From: Castellaniella sp. MT123
GTDB taxonomy: Bacteria > Pseudomonadota > Gammaproteobacteria > Burkholderiales > Burkholderiaceae_B
Assembly (NCBI RefSeq): GCF_039614765.1
Contig: NZ_CP154879.1
Span: 1,674,001 to 1,738,000 of the forward strand
Reading direction: 5' to 3'
Length of the DNA stretch: 64,000 nt
In this document: positions 55,216 to 64,000 of the stretch, in pieces
Position numbering within the stretch: the first letter of the stretch is position 1
Layout: each line of letters starts with the position of its first letter
Translations under genes and position numbers: made by a program
The notes under the pieces: model-generated
Databases searched by the model: none
Seen by the model: only the letters and a program-made list of their open reading frames with translations
Told to the model about the DNA's origin: nothing

Positions 55216-56154
55216 TCACATGGACCCCAAAGTTTTCATCAAACTGAGAATTGCTGGCCCCGCGCCGACAATTACGACAGTAGGCAAGATGAACAGCATC
55301 ATGGGGACCGTCATCTTCACGGCCATCTTGGCTGCGCGTTCTTCCAAACGCATCATGCGGGCCGTGCGTTCGGTCTTGGCCAGGATGCGCAGCGACTGAG
55401 TGATTGCTGTCCCGTACTGGCGTGCCTGCAGAAACGTATTGACTAACGTCCGCATGCCCTCGATCCCGGTGCGCTCCGCCAGCGATGTCAGGACACTTTC
55501 GATTTCGCTGCTCAGCTTGAGTTCAGTGGCGGTCAGCTTCAGTTCATCGGCCAGGGCGGGTGCCACGACCTCCATCTCGTCGGCCACGCGTTCCAGTGCA
55601 GCGTTCAAGGCCAGACCGGCATTGGTGCAGATCACCAGCAGGTCCAGAGCGTCAGGCAGGCTCAGGCGGATGGCCTCCTGGCGGCGCCGGACCAGGCGGT
55701 CCAGGATCAGGCGAGGCAGCAGGCTGCCCAGGTAGCCACTCCCCAGGAAAGCCAGAAGCCAGACCAGGACACCCCGGCCCTCCAGATACGATGAGCCAAA
55801 CATCGACAAAAGCAGCACCGCCAGCAGGATTGTCAACAGGGTCAAGGCCATCAGCACGAAAAGCGCCTGATTCGAGCGATAGCCTGCCGCCACCAGCTTG
55901 GCCGATGCTTCTGTACGCTGCGCCGCATTCATCAGCGGCACCATGGTTCCGATCCGCCGCAATGCCCGCAACACACCATTGTCTGCGGTCCGGGATTCAC
56001 TGGGACCACCCCGGCTACCATGACGCTGAACCTCGCTGACCGCCCGAACCAGCAGACGTGCACGCTGACTGGCACGGGCATACAGGTACAGCCCAACACC
56101 CGCCAACAACAGCAGCAGGATCAGACCATCGAACCAGCCCAATGCGCGATCCAT
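55216..56154 (-). CDS. tadC: Tad inner-membrane platform protein TadC
   Basis: A GspF-domain protein that with TadB forms the inner-membrane platform. Hydrophobic segments lie at about residues 10-26, 103-140 and 281-305; LPDALDLLVICTNAGLALNAALERV is the conserved GspF-domain start. It has 312 residues and starts 3 bases after the tadB stop. Confidence 0.93.
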   Translation of the reverse strand: MDRALGWFDGLILLLLLAGVGLYLYARASQRARLLVRAVSEVQRHGSRGGPSESRTADNGVLRALRRIGTMVPLMNAAQRTEASAKLVAAGYRSNQALFVLMALTLLTILLAVLLLSMFGSSYLEGRGVLVWLLAFLGSGYLGSLLPRLILDRLVRRRQEAIRLSLPDALDLLVICTNAGLALNAALERVADEMEVVAPALADELKLTATELKLSSEIESVLTSLAERTGIEGMRTLVNTFLQARQYGTAITQSLRILAKTERTARMMRLEERAAKMAVKMTVPMMLFILPTVVIVGAGPAILSLMKTLGSM

Positions 56155-56157
56155 GAC

Positions 56158-57144
56158 TCACACCTCCAGGCGTGACAGATGACGTATCGCCAAAATGCCG
56201 ACAATCAACATGGAAATCGCCACCCAAAGCAGCCTCTGGCCGGATTCCGTCATGAACAGAACTTCGACATAGGATGGATTGGTGGCATACAAGCCGCCGA
56301 TAAGAATAAATGGCAGCAAGGACAGGATCAGACCCGACAGGCGGCCCTCAGCCGTCAGCGCCCTGGCCTTGAGCGCCAGGTCACGCCGCGCCCGGATGAT
56401 GCCGGACAGGTTCTCCAGTGCCTCGACGACGGACCCGCCCGATTCACGCTGAAGCAGGACACAGACGGCAAAGAACGTGAAATCCGGCAGCTCGACGCGC
56501 AGCACGGCATCATCCAGGACATCCTGCAGATCATTGCCCAGCAGCAGGCTGTCGCCCATACGGCGGAACTCCTGTCCCAAGGGGGCCGCAAACTGCAGGC
56601 CGACCGAACGGATCGACTGCGTCACCGGGATCCCGGCACGGCTGGCCCGCACGATCATGTCCATCGCATCAGGCAGCAGGTGCAGGAAACGCTTGCGAAA
56701 ACGCGCCACCAGCCAGCGATAGCTGACCACGCCCACCAGTACCGGCGCAACGATCAGCAACAGCAAGGCTGTCCACCAATGTGCGGGCACCAGCCCCAGA
56801 GCGATCACGACGCCATCCAGCAGCACCAGGCCCGCCATGACGTAGGCCAAACGACGCCCTCCGCCCTGCCCCATGACGGTATCCAGGCGGTTCAGCACAT
56901 AGCCCAGCGTTCCGAGCCTCTGCCGACGCCGACGGCGACGGGCTTCTGACTGGGCCCTCTCCAGATCCGCCATCACCCTGGCATGCAGCCAGGAGCTGGA
57001 CCCTCCCCCCGCCACTGAGCGCAACCGTTCCCGCACGCGATGACCAGGTCGTTCACGACGCAGATCTGCCAGGACAAAAAGCCCTAGTCCCAGCAAGATC
57101 GCCGCGCCAAAAACAGACACGGTGACAATATCGATCGACGTCAT
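56158..57144 (-). CDS. tadB: Tad inner-membrane platform protein TadB
   Basis: The second GspF-domain platform protein, 328 residues. LLPDAMDMIVRASRAGIPVTQSI and LQRESGGSVVEALENLSGIIR are the signature blocks. Its ATG overlaps the tadA stop by four bases, so the proteins are probably made in a fixed ratio. Confidence 0.94.
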   Translation of the reverse strand: MTSIDIVTVSVFGAAILLGLGLFVLADLRRERPGHRVRERLRSVAGGGSSSWLHARVMADLERAQSEARRRRRRQRLGTLGYVLNRLDTVMGQGGGRRLAYVMAGLVLLDGVVIALGLVPAHWWTALLLLIVAPVLVGVVSYRWLVARFRKRFLHLLPDAMDMIVRASRAGIPVTQSIRSVGLQFAAPLGQEFRRMGDSLLLGNDLQDVLDDAVLRVELPDFTFFAVCVLLQRESGGSVVEALENLSGIIRARRDLALKARALTAEGRLSGLILSLLPFILIGGLYATNPSYVEVLFMTESGQRLLWVAISMLIVGILAIRHLSRLEV

Positions 57145-58649
57145 GGGTGCATCGCCTCCACCAGCGCGGATTCCATCCCGAAATACCGTGCCCGGTCGGC
57201 AAACAGCGGACGCAGGCCCGTGCTGTCATAGGACCCGCGCACCTCGTCGTCGAAGGCGCTGGCATCGTAATTGAAACGGAACAGTTCCTGGGTGACGATG
57301 ACGTCGCCCTCCATGCCCGCGATCTCCATGATGCTGGTGACCTTGCGTGTGCCATCGCGCATACGCTCCACCTGTACCAGCAGATTCACCGCACTGGCCA
57401 TCTGGCGGCGAATGGTGAAAAGCGGCAGATTGCCATTGGCCATCATCACCATGCTTTCCAGCCGCGTCATGGCATCGCGCGGGCTGTTGGCGTGCAGTGT
57501 TGTCATGGAACCATCGTGGCCGGTGTTCATGGCCTGCAGCACGTCCAGCGCCTCGGCACCCCGGGTTTCACCCAGGATGATGCGGTCCGGCCGCATCCGC
57601 AGGGCATTGCGCACCAGGTCCCCCTGGGTGACCTGCCCCAGGCCTTCCAGATTGGGAGGGCGCGTTTCCAGGCGCACCACGTGGGGCTGCTGCAGCTGCA
57701 GTTCGGCAGCGTCTTCGATCGTGACCACACGTTCGGCGGGTGAAATGTAGCGCGACAGAGCATTCAGCAAGGTCGTCTTGCCAGACCCCGTCCCCCCTGA
57801 CACGATCATATTCATACGGCACGAAGCGGCAATTTCCAGCACCCGCGCCATCGCGGGAGACAGGCAACCTCGGGCCGCCAGGCGCGGCAGCGTCAGGTCC
57901 TTGCGGGAAAATTTCCGGATCGAGATCGAAGCCCCATCGATCGCCAGCGGCGGCAGTACGACGTTGACCCGGCTGCCATCGGGCAGGCGCGCATCGACCA
58001 TCGGGCTGCTTTCGTCCACCCGGCGCCCGATGGACGAAGCGATCCGCTGGGCGACGTTGACCACATGCGCATTGTCACGGAACTTCAAGGGGGTCAGTTC
58101 GAGCTTCCCATACCGTTCGACATAGACCTGATCCGGGCCATTGACCATGATGTCGTTGACGGACTCATCCTGCAGCAGCGGTTCGATCGGCCCGACCCCG
58201 AACATGTCGTGCAGGATCTCCTGCCCCATCAGTCGCTGTTCGGACAGGGTCACCGGCAGGTCCTCAGCCCGCACGGTTTCGGCGATGATGGCATCGACTT
58301 CGATTCGCACCCTGTCGCGGGACTGATCCACGGCCGAAGACACATCGATAGTGCTGAACACGGTCTGACGGATGCGACCGTAGTACTCGGATCGCACGAC
58401 TGTTTCCATCGGTCGCGCGGTCACCGTTAGGCCTGGCAATGAGGCCTGAGACTCTAGTGACGCGTCAGAGGGTGTCCCGGCAGACTGGCCTGAAAATCGA
58501 TTCTCGTCCGTCGGAACAACGGCAGAATCCGCAGCATGCCCGTCGCCGGCCATCAAACTGACGACCTGCGTCGATACCGCATCGGGCCCAGACCCACGGT
58601 CTGGCTCGGCTACCTGCGCGGCGGATGAAGGCTTGCGTCCGAAGTTCAT
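57141..58649 (-). CDS. tadA: Tad pilus ATPase (CpaF)
   Basis: The hexameric secretion ATPase that powers pilus extension and perhaps retraction. Walker A GGTGSGKT is at about residues 285-292 and [19 protein letters not shown] is the Walker B/His-box region. ATG 58649 overlaps the tadZ stop as ATGA and is preceded by GGAAG, giving 502 residues; the open frame to 58676 is an extension with no support. The N-terminal 80 residues are low-complexity. Confidence 0.95.
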   Translation of the reverse strand: MNFGRKPSSAAQVAEPDRGSGPDAVSTQVVSLMAGDGHAADSAVVPTDENRFSGQSAGTPSDASLESQASLPGLTVTARPMETVVRSEYYGRIRQTVFSTIDVSSAVDQSRDRVRIEVDAIIAETVRAEDLPVTLSEQRLMGQEILHDMFGVGPIEPLLQDESVNDIMVNGPDQVYVERYGKLELTPLKFRDNAHVVNVAQRIASSIGRRVDESSPMVDARLPDGSRVNVVLPPLAIDGASISIRKFSRKDLTLPRLAARGCLSPAMARVLEIAASCRMNMIVSGGTGSGKTTLLNALSRYISPAERVVTIEDAAELQLQQPHVVRLETRPPNLEGLGQVTQGDLVRNALRMRPDRIILGETRGAEALDVLQAMNTGHDGSMTTLHANSPRDAMTRLESMVMMANGNLPLFTIRRQMASAVNLLVQVERMRDGTRKVTSIMEIAGMEGDVIVTQELFRFNYDASAFDDEVRGSYDSTGLRPLFADRARYFGMESALVEAMHP

Positions 58650-59845
58650 GCCGTCTTCCTTGCCAGACGGCGCCACCAGGCCTGATCGGTCTGGTTGAAC
58701 CCCTCTCCGGTCACCAGATTGGCCAGTTCCTGAACGCCATGGGCAAACTCACTGCCGGCCGACAGTTCCTGCGCCAGATTCTCGGCCAGCGCCGGCGCCT
58801 TGGTGTCATAGGCGATCCGCACCTGAATGGACAGGTCGGTGGCCTTGATGAAATCCTGTGCCTGCACCCGATGCCGGGATGCCGGTTGCGGATGGTTCAG
58901 CAAGTTCATCACCGTCGGCGGATTCGGCCGTGAGCCGATATAGCGAGTCAGCCGCGTCAGTGTGCGTGCCGAATGCACAGAGGTATCCGTCACCAGGCAG
59001 ACCATCGCCGCGTATTGCAGGGCTTCAGAGGCCAGGGCGCCGCCCCGCTGGGGGATATCCAGAACCACATAATGGAAATGCCGGCACAGCGTATCCAGCA
59101 ACTTGCCGAGCACACCGGGACCCGGCCGGAAATCCTCGGAATAATCCAGCTCGGCGGCCAGTACGTACAGGCCATTGCCAGCATCGGCTAGGGTCCGTTC
59201 CAGATACTGCTGGTCCAGGCGGTCGATATTACCCAGCACATCCAGCAGGGCATTGCCACCTGGACGCCCCAGAATCCCAGCCCCGCAACCGTCGTGGACG
59301 TTCAGGTCCAGATAGACGACGCGACGGCGCGTGCCGCCCTGAGCCAGGGTACGCGCCAGATGTGCCGCCACCGTCGTCGCACCGACGCCACCGCGCGTGC
59401 CCAGTACAGTCACACATTTGCCGTGGCGCCCGCGCTGCCGATTAGGAGCGGCGTGCTCGGTGACCCGGCGGACCAGTTCAGGGCTGAGCGGCTTGACCAG
59501 ATAGTCCTGGATGCCGCGCGTCAGCAGATTCCGGTACAACCCGACATCATTGCGATCGCCCACGACATAGACTTCCACCGACGGCTCGCATGCATCGGCC
59601 AGCCGATCCAGATCATCGAGCGGCCGACTCGATCCGGAAATATCCACCAGCAGGCGCTGTGGAGACCTTCCATGTTTCCGCAGCCAGGTGATTGCCTCAT
59701 CAATACCGCCCCGGGCTACATGGGTATCGCTCAATGTATCCGTGCGAAAGGTCCGTTGGAGTTCCTCCTCGCTGGACTCATCCAGTACGAAAGCGGCGAA
59801 GGTATACAACCGGGATATTTCCTTGTCCTTGCTCACGATCGCCAT
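58646..59845 (-). CDS. tadZ: Tad pilus localisation protein TadZ (CpaE)
   Basis: A MinD/ParA-like protein that places the Tad machine at the pole. The N-terminal receiver-like domain (about residues 10-125) ends LVKPLSPELVRRV. The ATPase-like domain starts at LGTRGGVGATTVAAHLAR, where the Walker lysine of KGGVGKT is alanine, an oddity also seen in other TadZ proteins. Length is 399 residues. Confidence 0.92.
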   Translation of the reverse strand: MAIVSKDKEISRLYTFAAFVLDESSEEELQRTFRTDTLSDTHVARGGIDEAITWLRKHGRSPQRLLVDISGSSRPLDDLDRLADACEPSVEVYVVGDRNDVGLYRNLLTRGIQDYLVKPLSPELVRRVTEHAAPNRQRGRHGKCVTVLGTRGGVGATTVAAHLARTLAQGGTRRRVVYLDLNVHDGCGAGILGRPGGNALLDVLGNIDRLDQQYLERTLADAGNGLYVLAAELDYSEDFRPGPGVLGKLLDTLCRHFHYVVLDIPQRGGALASEALQYAAMVCLVTDTSVHSARTLTRLTRYIGSRPNPPTVMNLLNHPQPASRHRVQAQDFIKATDLSIQVRIAYDTKAPALAENLAQELSAGSEFAHGVQELANLVTGEGFNQTDQAWWRRLARKTA

Positions 59846-59854
59846 GGTGTCGTC

Positions 59855-60301
59855 CTAATTGCCGTAGCTGTTGCTGCTGCTGTTGCCGCTGCTGCTGGGC
59901 TTCTTCGTCGAATTGGTCTCCCGTAGCGGTGTCACCTTATTGTCGCGATACCGTTTCACGGCACCAGCGGCACTGTCTGCCTGCTGCCCCTCGTACGTGC
60001 CCGGCGCCACCAGATCCCTGGGGTTCGCCACACTGTTGGCCAGGTTGGTATAAGTCGCGCAGCCATAGGGCACCTGCGGCCGGCTGTCATACAGGGACCG
60101 CGGCGGTTCCGTGAACAGCTTGGCGCAATCCGGCGGCACCGCCACCCAGCGCCCGTCCTTCAGTTGCACCTGGATTACCGACGCATCCGGCACGAAGCTG
60201 TAGTCCCGTTTGGGAAAGGAACACCCTGCCAGCAGACCAATCGACCCGCACACGACCAGCCAACGCAAGGGGGAATGGAAATGAATGGGATATGAGGTCA
60301 T
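59855..60301 (-). CDS. CpaD-like pilus lipoprotein
   Basis: A 148-residue lipoprotein with lipobox GLLAGC (residue 27) and the CpaD signature YGCATYTNLANSVANPRDL. It probably assists the secretin in the outer membrane. The C-terminal tail is Ser/Asn-rich (SSSGNSSSNSYGN). It starts 12 bases after the secretin gene. Confidence 0.85.
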   Translation of the reverse strand: MTSYPIHFHSPLRWLVVCGSIGLLAGCSFPKRDYSFVPDASVIQVQLKDGRWVAVPPDCAKLFTEPPRSLYDSRPQVPYGCATYTNLANSVANPRDLVAPGTYEGQQADSAAGAVKRYRDNKVTPLRETNSTKKPSSSGNSSSNSYGN

Positions 60302-60313
60302 GACGCCCCCTGG

Positions 60314-61681
60314 TCAGTAGACGAAACCAGCCGAGCCGCTGAGGCGCGGCACATTGCCCTTCAGCGGGTCATAGCCGACGCTGTGCTGCAACACGAATTC
60401 GATATCCGAATTGGCCCGCATGCTGGCCATTGGCGTCGTCAGCTGATCCGGACTGGTCGGGCGCACCAGATACGGAGTGACGATGATCACCAGTTCGCTC
60501 TTGTTATTCTGATAATCGGACGATGAAAACAGTTTGCCCAGCACCGGGATCGACCCCAGGCCGGGGATCTTGCTGACCACGTCGGCAATATTGTTCTGCA
60601 GCAGACCACCGATCGCGAAGCTTTGACCACTGGCCATTTCCACCGTGGTTTCCACCCGCCGCACGCGGATGCCCGGAATCACCAGCCTGTCCATCACGAT
60701 GCTGGCATTAGGGTCGATCTCGCTGATTTCGGGGCGCACCTTCAGGCTGATCCGATCATCCCCCAGCACGGTGGGGGTGAAATCCAGCGCCACCCCGAAC
60801 GGCTTGAATTCGACCGTCATGGCATCGTTGTCCTGCTTGACCGGCACCGGAAATTCCCCCCCTGCAAGGAAACTAGCGGTCTGCCCTGAGACCGCCGTCA
60901 GGTTGGGTTCGGCCAGCACGCTGATCAGGCCTTCCTTGTCCAGGATGTCGATCATGGCCTGGGCCGGCGCACCCGTCTTGGAATACCCGCCCAAAAAGGA
61001 AAACCCTTCGGACGGCAGCATGTATGTGGATTGACCACCCACGGTACGCAGGAAATCACGTCCCCCGATCAGTCCAGTCACGAACTGGCCCGGGCTGGCG
61101 ACCACCTGCCAGTTGATACCCAGTTTCTGCGTGATGGCCTTGGACATTTCGGTCACTCGCACCCGCAGATAGACCTGAGTGGGGCTGGTGACGCTGACCC
61201 GATTGATCAGTTGATCCTTTTCCCCCAGATACGGGCGGATGGTGTTGGCCACAGCGTCGGTCGTTTCCGCGTCCGGGGCCGAGCCGCTGACCATCAACGA
61301 GCCCGGGGCGGATTCCAGCGCCAGGCGCAAGGCCGGAAAGCGTTGCCGCAGGATGGTCTGCAGTTCCGCCAGGTTGTGCCGCACGACGACCTGCTCGCGC
61401 AGCACCTGCTGGCCGGAAGCATCCAGCGCATACAAGGTTGTCGTGCCGGCACGGCGCCCCAGCACTAGGATGGCACCGGGGCTGGGCACCTGGATATCGG
61501 CGATTTCCGGATCTGCCACAAAAACCGTAGCCGCATCCGCCTGGGTGTGGACCAGTTGACCGGCACCAATGGACAGTGACAGGGCCTGGGCAGCCCAGGG
61601 ACTCAACATCAGGGATCCCGCAACCAGCGCCGACGCCATGGACACGCGGACCCGGGATAAGCACATCGGTTTACTGCGCAT
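60314..61681 (-). CDS. rcpA: Tad secretin RcpA (CpaC)
   Basis: The outer-membrane pore of the Flp pilus. An N-terminal pilus-assembly/BON region (about residues 40-150) contains LGRRAGTTTLYALDASGQQ, and the secretin domain (about 245-430) contains GGEFPVPVKQD and GLLQNNIADVVSKIPGLGSI. ATG 61681 overlaps the rcpC stop; AGGAG lies 10 bases upstream. ATG 61666 is the alternative. Length is 455 residues with a signal peptide. Confidence 0.92.
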   Translation of the reverse strand: MRSKPMCLSRVRVSMASALVAGSLMLSPWAAQALSLSIGAGQLVHTQADAATVFVADPEIADIQVPSPGAILVLGRRAGTTTLYALDASGQQVLREQVVVRHNLAELQTILRQRFPALRLALESAPGSLMVSGSAPDAETTDAVANTIRPYLGEKDQLINRVSVTSPTQVYLRVRVTEMSKAITQKLGINWQVVASPGQFVTGLIGGRDFLRTVGGQSTYMLPSEGFSFLGGYSKTGAPAQAMIDILDKEGLISVLAEPNLTAVSGQTASFLAGGEFPVPVKQDNDAMTVEFKPFGVALDFTPTVLGDDRISLKVRPEISEIDPNASIVMDRLVIPGIRVRRVETTVEMASGQSFAIGGLLQNNIADVVSKIPGLGSIPVLGKLFSSSDYQNNKSELVIIVTPYLVRPTSPDQLTTPMASMRANSDIEFVLQHSVGYDPLKGNVPRLSGSAGFVY

Positions 61682-62588
61682 AGAGGCCGAGCTCCTGTTC
61701 CTGCTTTGCATTTCCCCGCATGATGACAATGCGGCGCGGGGTCCCCTTGGATTCCTTCGTCTCTTCGACCGGACCGACCAGGCGGACGCGCGACACGTCG
61801 CTACCCCAGACCGGGCCGTCCTGCGATCCCTCCGTCTCCTTGTTCCAGGCCACCACGGACGCGCTGGGGTTCTGCACCCCCGTGCCCATGGCTACAGCCC
61901 GATCCGTCGTGGCAAAGCTGCGTAGGGACAGCGACAGAGTGCCCAGTTCGGCTGCGACGGTCACGGCTTCCGCCGTCCGCGGCTCGACCTCGATGGTCAC
62001 GGTACGGGCCCGGCCGGCTTTGGCGTTATCGGTTTCCCGCTGGAAACTGGAGCCGACCGCGATGACGCGGGTGCGTTCCAGCACGGTTTCGCTGACGACC
62101 TTATGTTTGTCCAGGCCGGTATCGCCCCGTCGCCCCATCTGCTGGGTCAGGATCATGTCCACGTAATCGCCGGGCTGAATCAGCCCGGCATTGCCGGACA
62201 CATCATTGATGGGCACGGATACGGCACGCATGCCCGGCTTCAGGGCCGCAGCCAGAAATCCAGGCGCATCAGGCAGAATCATGTCGCTGGGATGCAGGGT
62301 GCTGCCGGCCGTCATGGCGTGGCGCAGCAATGCGCCATGCACGGCGGGCTGCTGAGTGCCCTCCACCATTGCATCCTTAGGCACCTTGTTGCGCGGCACC
62401 GCCTGCCAGGTCAGGTCACCATCCCGCAACAACAGCCCGGCAGGCAGAGCAGCCGCCGTGACCCGGATCCTGACTTCGGGGTCTGGCGCCGCGGGCCTGT
62501 TCAGGCTGCTGATATACATGGCCCGCGCACCCATTGCCAGGATCGCAGCCGCAAACAGAATCAGGGCGAATTTCAGCACAGAGGTCAT
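61671..62588 (-). CDS. rcpC: Tad pilus assembly protein RcpC (CpaB)
   Basis: A periplasmic, membrane-anchored SAF-domain protein of the Tad machine. It has an N-terminal membrane segment (residues 3-25) and the SAF region VTAAALPAGLLLRDGDLTWQ; GMRAVSVPINDVSGNAGLI is typical of CpaB. Length is 305 residues. The stop overlaps the secretin start. Confidence 0.9.
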   Translation of the reverse strand: MTSVLKFALILFAAAILAMGARAMYISSLNRPAAPDPEVRIRVTAAALPAGLLLRDGDLTWQAVPRNKVPKDAMVEGTQQPAVHGALLRHAMTAGSTLHPSDMILPDAPGFLAAALKPGMRAVSVPINDVSGNAGLIQPGDYVDMILTQQMGRRGDTGLDKHKVVSETVLERTRVIAVGSSFQRETDNAKAGRARTVTIEVEPRTAEAVTVAAELGTLSLSLRSFATTDRAVAMGTGVQNPSASVVAWNKETEGSQDGPVWGSDVSRVRLVGPVEETKESKGTPRRIVIMRGNAKQEQELGLYAQ

Positions 62589-62695
62589 GGTTCAAGATTC
62601 CTACGTTTGCCTGGGTGAGACCCGTGAAGATCTGGATCCACACCCGTATGGGTTACGACTGCAACAGGCCACAACCGTCTTTCTGCATACAAGCG

Positions 62696-63193
62696 CTACA
62701 TTCGCTGCCACAACACATATAGTCCCCCCGCTGCCAGTGCCACCCCATAAGGCACCCCTCGACGAGCCGAAAGTGCTTGGCGCCATCGGTTCAGCGAACG
62801 GCTGGCACACGCCTCGCGCCGAGTCCAGCCGAGGTCAACCAACCAACCCAATACAGCCACCACCCCCCCGGACCAAGCGATGACAGCAACTGTCGGAATC
62901 ACAAAAGACGGTCCCGCCCATAACATCACTGCGGCCCCCAGCTTGACATCTCCTCCTGACATCGCACCGATCACGAAGAGGCCAAGGAACACCAGAAAAG
63001 CTAAACCCGCTATGACGAGATGCCCGCCTACTTGACCGAGCGTCAGCTCAACCAAGTAGGCATGGACGAGAAACAACAGCGCATAAATTCCCACCTTACG
63101 GTTCGCCAAGCGTCGCCGACTCAAATCCTCGCCCACCAACAGAACCAGCAGACAAGCGGGGAGAGCGGAAAATATGGTGCTCGGCGATATCAA
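62696..63193 (-). CDS. tadV: Tad prepilin peptidase (TadV/CpaA)
   Basis: An aspartic membrane peptidase that removes the Flp leader. The two catalytic aspartates are in GEDLSRRRLANRKV and GAMSGGDVKLG. The frame is open to 63325 and would overlap flp, but TTG at 63193 with GGGAAG 6 bases upstream starts at the right place and gives 165 residues, the family norm. It lies 43 bases after flp. Confidence 0.86.
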   Translation of the reverse strand: MISPSTIFSALPACLLVLLVGEDLSRRRLANRKVGIYALLFLVHAYLVELTLGQVGGHLVIAGLAFLVFLGLFVIGAMSGGDVKLGAAVMLWAGPSFVIPTVAVIAWSGGVVAVLGWLVDLGWTRREACASRSLNRWRQALSARRGVPYGVALAAGGLYVLWQRM

Positions 63194-63236
63194 AGCGGGC
63201 TTCCCGCCGCAATGTGATGGCTCAACTGACGGTGGA

Positions 63237-63434
63237 TTAAACAGGTGCCTTTGCGTTAAAGAGGTCTTGGATATGGGTAAAAAAGGGCGTAAAAAAGTCA
63301 GTCCCGATAGCTGTCGCGAGCGCAATAATGATCAGTGCCGCCAGTATCGAATATTCAATCGCCGCCACCCCACGCTCGTCGCGCTTCAAACCATCCATCG
63401 CAACCCACAGCTTCGTGCATAGTTGTGTGTACAT
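63237..63434 (-). CDS. flp: Flp pilin
   Basis: The major pilin of the Tad/Flp pilus, 65 residues. The prepilin site and helix are DERGVAAIEYSILAALIIIA; cleavage by TadV would occur after the glycine. GGAGAAG precedes the ATG. The glutamate-tyrosine pair of Flp pilins is present. It is the first gene of the operon. Confidence 0.95.
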   Translation of the reverse strand: MYTQLCTKLWVAMDGLKRDERGVAAIEYSILAALIIIALATAIGTDFFTPFFTHIQDLFNAKAPV

Positions 63435-63872
63435 GTTTGCTTCTCCAAATGTCGGTCAGAAAGGACCCGGCCCCGTATGCCCCAGAAAATGGAAAAGAAA
63501 CAGGACAAAATGGACACAGGCAAACACAGGCTACAACAAAATTATTCAAATGAAACACGGCCAAACTCCTGATGGGGAAAGCCCTAAGGAAAGTGTCGTT
63601 ATTTAACATATTATTATTTATCAATGGCTTAATGACATAAAAAATTTTTCTAACAGGAAAATTGATGTCTCGATTAGCAGTCTTCAGGTTTCATCCATGC
63701 AAAAATAAGATACATACTGCTTTTCAGTCCCCTGAAAGATTTCGGCCCTCGTGATGCCTGATTGCGCCACAAACAGGGCTTCGATATCCTGAGCCACAAA
63801 AACCGACATATCGGAACACACCGGGATGACGCCGTCCGAATGGCACGACAAACCCCGCACCAGGAGAAGCGG
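63435..63872. other. 438-base intergenic region upstream of flp
   Basis: No convincing gene is present. It becomes AT-rich from about 63590 to 63700. It contains two direct repeats, ACACAGGC at 63514-63521 and 63524-63531, spaced one helical turn apart and about 80 bases before the flp ATG. No clear -35/-10 pair for flp could be read. The promoter of the lipoprotein gene to the right must also lie here. Confidence 0.55.
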
Positions 63873-64000
63873 ATGATCAGGACCATCGTTGCGATTGCCT
63901 TTGCAGCAATTCTGGTCGGATGCGCCGGCCGGCTGACCTACACCGGTCCGGCCGTCCAGCAGGTCGGGGCCCATGACAAGACCCTGAACCAGCCATTCGA
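63873..64000 (+). CDS. Lipoprotein of unknown function (3' end outside the window)
   Basis: ATG 63873 with AGGAG 8 bases upstream begins a short signal peptide and lipobox, ending in AAILVGCAG with the lipid cysteine at residue 17. The mature part seen is only about 26 residues and matches no family I recognise. It is divergent from the Tad operon. The gene runs off the right edge. Confidence 0.7.
   Translation, partial: MIRTIVAIAFAAILVGCAGRLTYTGPAVQQVGAHDKTLNQPF

Noticed and set aside
63684-63974. A 96-codon minus-strand frame at the right edge.
   Set aside because: It is antisense to a gene with a good ribosome-binding site and lipobox, and has no recognisable content.

Overview
The window looks like one contiguous piece of a GC-rich (by eye about 60-65 %) betaproteobacterial chromosome, most likely Burkholderiales and perhaps Alcaligenaceae. 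The grounds are the housekeeping order ubiH-like, dusB, fis, purH, ruvC, ruvA, the phasin gene with TGC-rich PhaR-type palindromes, glnS next to minCDE, and the overall gene style. No genus is claimed. Genes are packed tightly and several convergent pairs have abutting or overlapping stop codons. I saw no tRNA or rRNA gene, insertion sequence, prophage or CRISPR array.

Layout. (1) 1-5.2 kb: a promoter and operator drive a TRAP transporter (dctPQM) followed by acylating acetaldehyde dehydrogenase and 4-hydroxy-2-oxovalerate aldolase, the last two steps of aromatic meta-cleavage degradation. A 42-bp perfect palindrome closes the unit. (2) 5.4-9.7 kb: a four-gene ABC importer of the sugar/polyol/glycerol-phosphate type. 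(3) 9.7-14.2 kb: an RND efflux pump and its adaptor on the minus strand, with an operator palindrome beside the -10 element. (4) 14.3-26.5 kb: mixed core genes: phasin, an IclR regulator, a CinA-like protein, an EI24 membrane protein, a thioredoxin-like protein, an RhlE-type helicase, a branched-chain aminotransferase, a CHCC zinc-finger protein, a YheT-like hydrolase, a BepA-like protease, CtaG, a UbiH-like hydroxylase and DusB. (5) 26.5-32.6 kb: fis, purH, ruvC and ruvA, then recQ and an inverted ruvB. (6) 32.7-36.9 kb: a ClC chloride channel behind a cytochrome bd-like pair whose CydA homologue appears to have lost every canonical heme ligand. (7) 36.9-41.6 kb: glnS, minC, minDE and an AEC transporter. 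(8) 41.7-48.9 kb: a complete D-hydantoin pathway (D-hydantoinase, hydantoin racemase, N-carbamoyl-D-amino-acid hydrolase) with its own polar amino-acid ABC importer and a LysR regulator. (9) 49.2-51.1 kb: an acyl-CoA dehydrogenase under a 20-bp perfect palindromic operator. (10) 51.2-63.4 kb: a complete Tad/Flp pilus locus on the minus strand. (11) The right edge holds an AT-rich intergenic stretch and the start of a lipoprotein gene.

How the genes work together. Three substrate-uptake modules sit beside catabolic genes. The hydantoin module is the clearest self-contained pathway: it would take up a hydantoin or carbamoyl amino acid and yield D-amino acids. The most unusual object is the CydAB-like/ClC unit. 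It has an intact CydA/CydB fold signature, but by manual alignment with E. coli CydA the positions for H19, H186, M393, E445, E99 and E107 are M, G, A, L, A and K. It is therefore unlikely to be a normal bd oxidase. Start sites were chosen by ribosome-binding sites, homology of the N-terminus and promoter positions; promoters, operators and terminators were read by eye.
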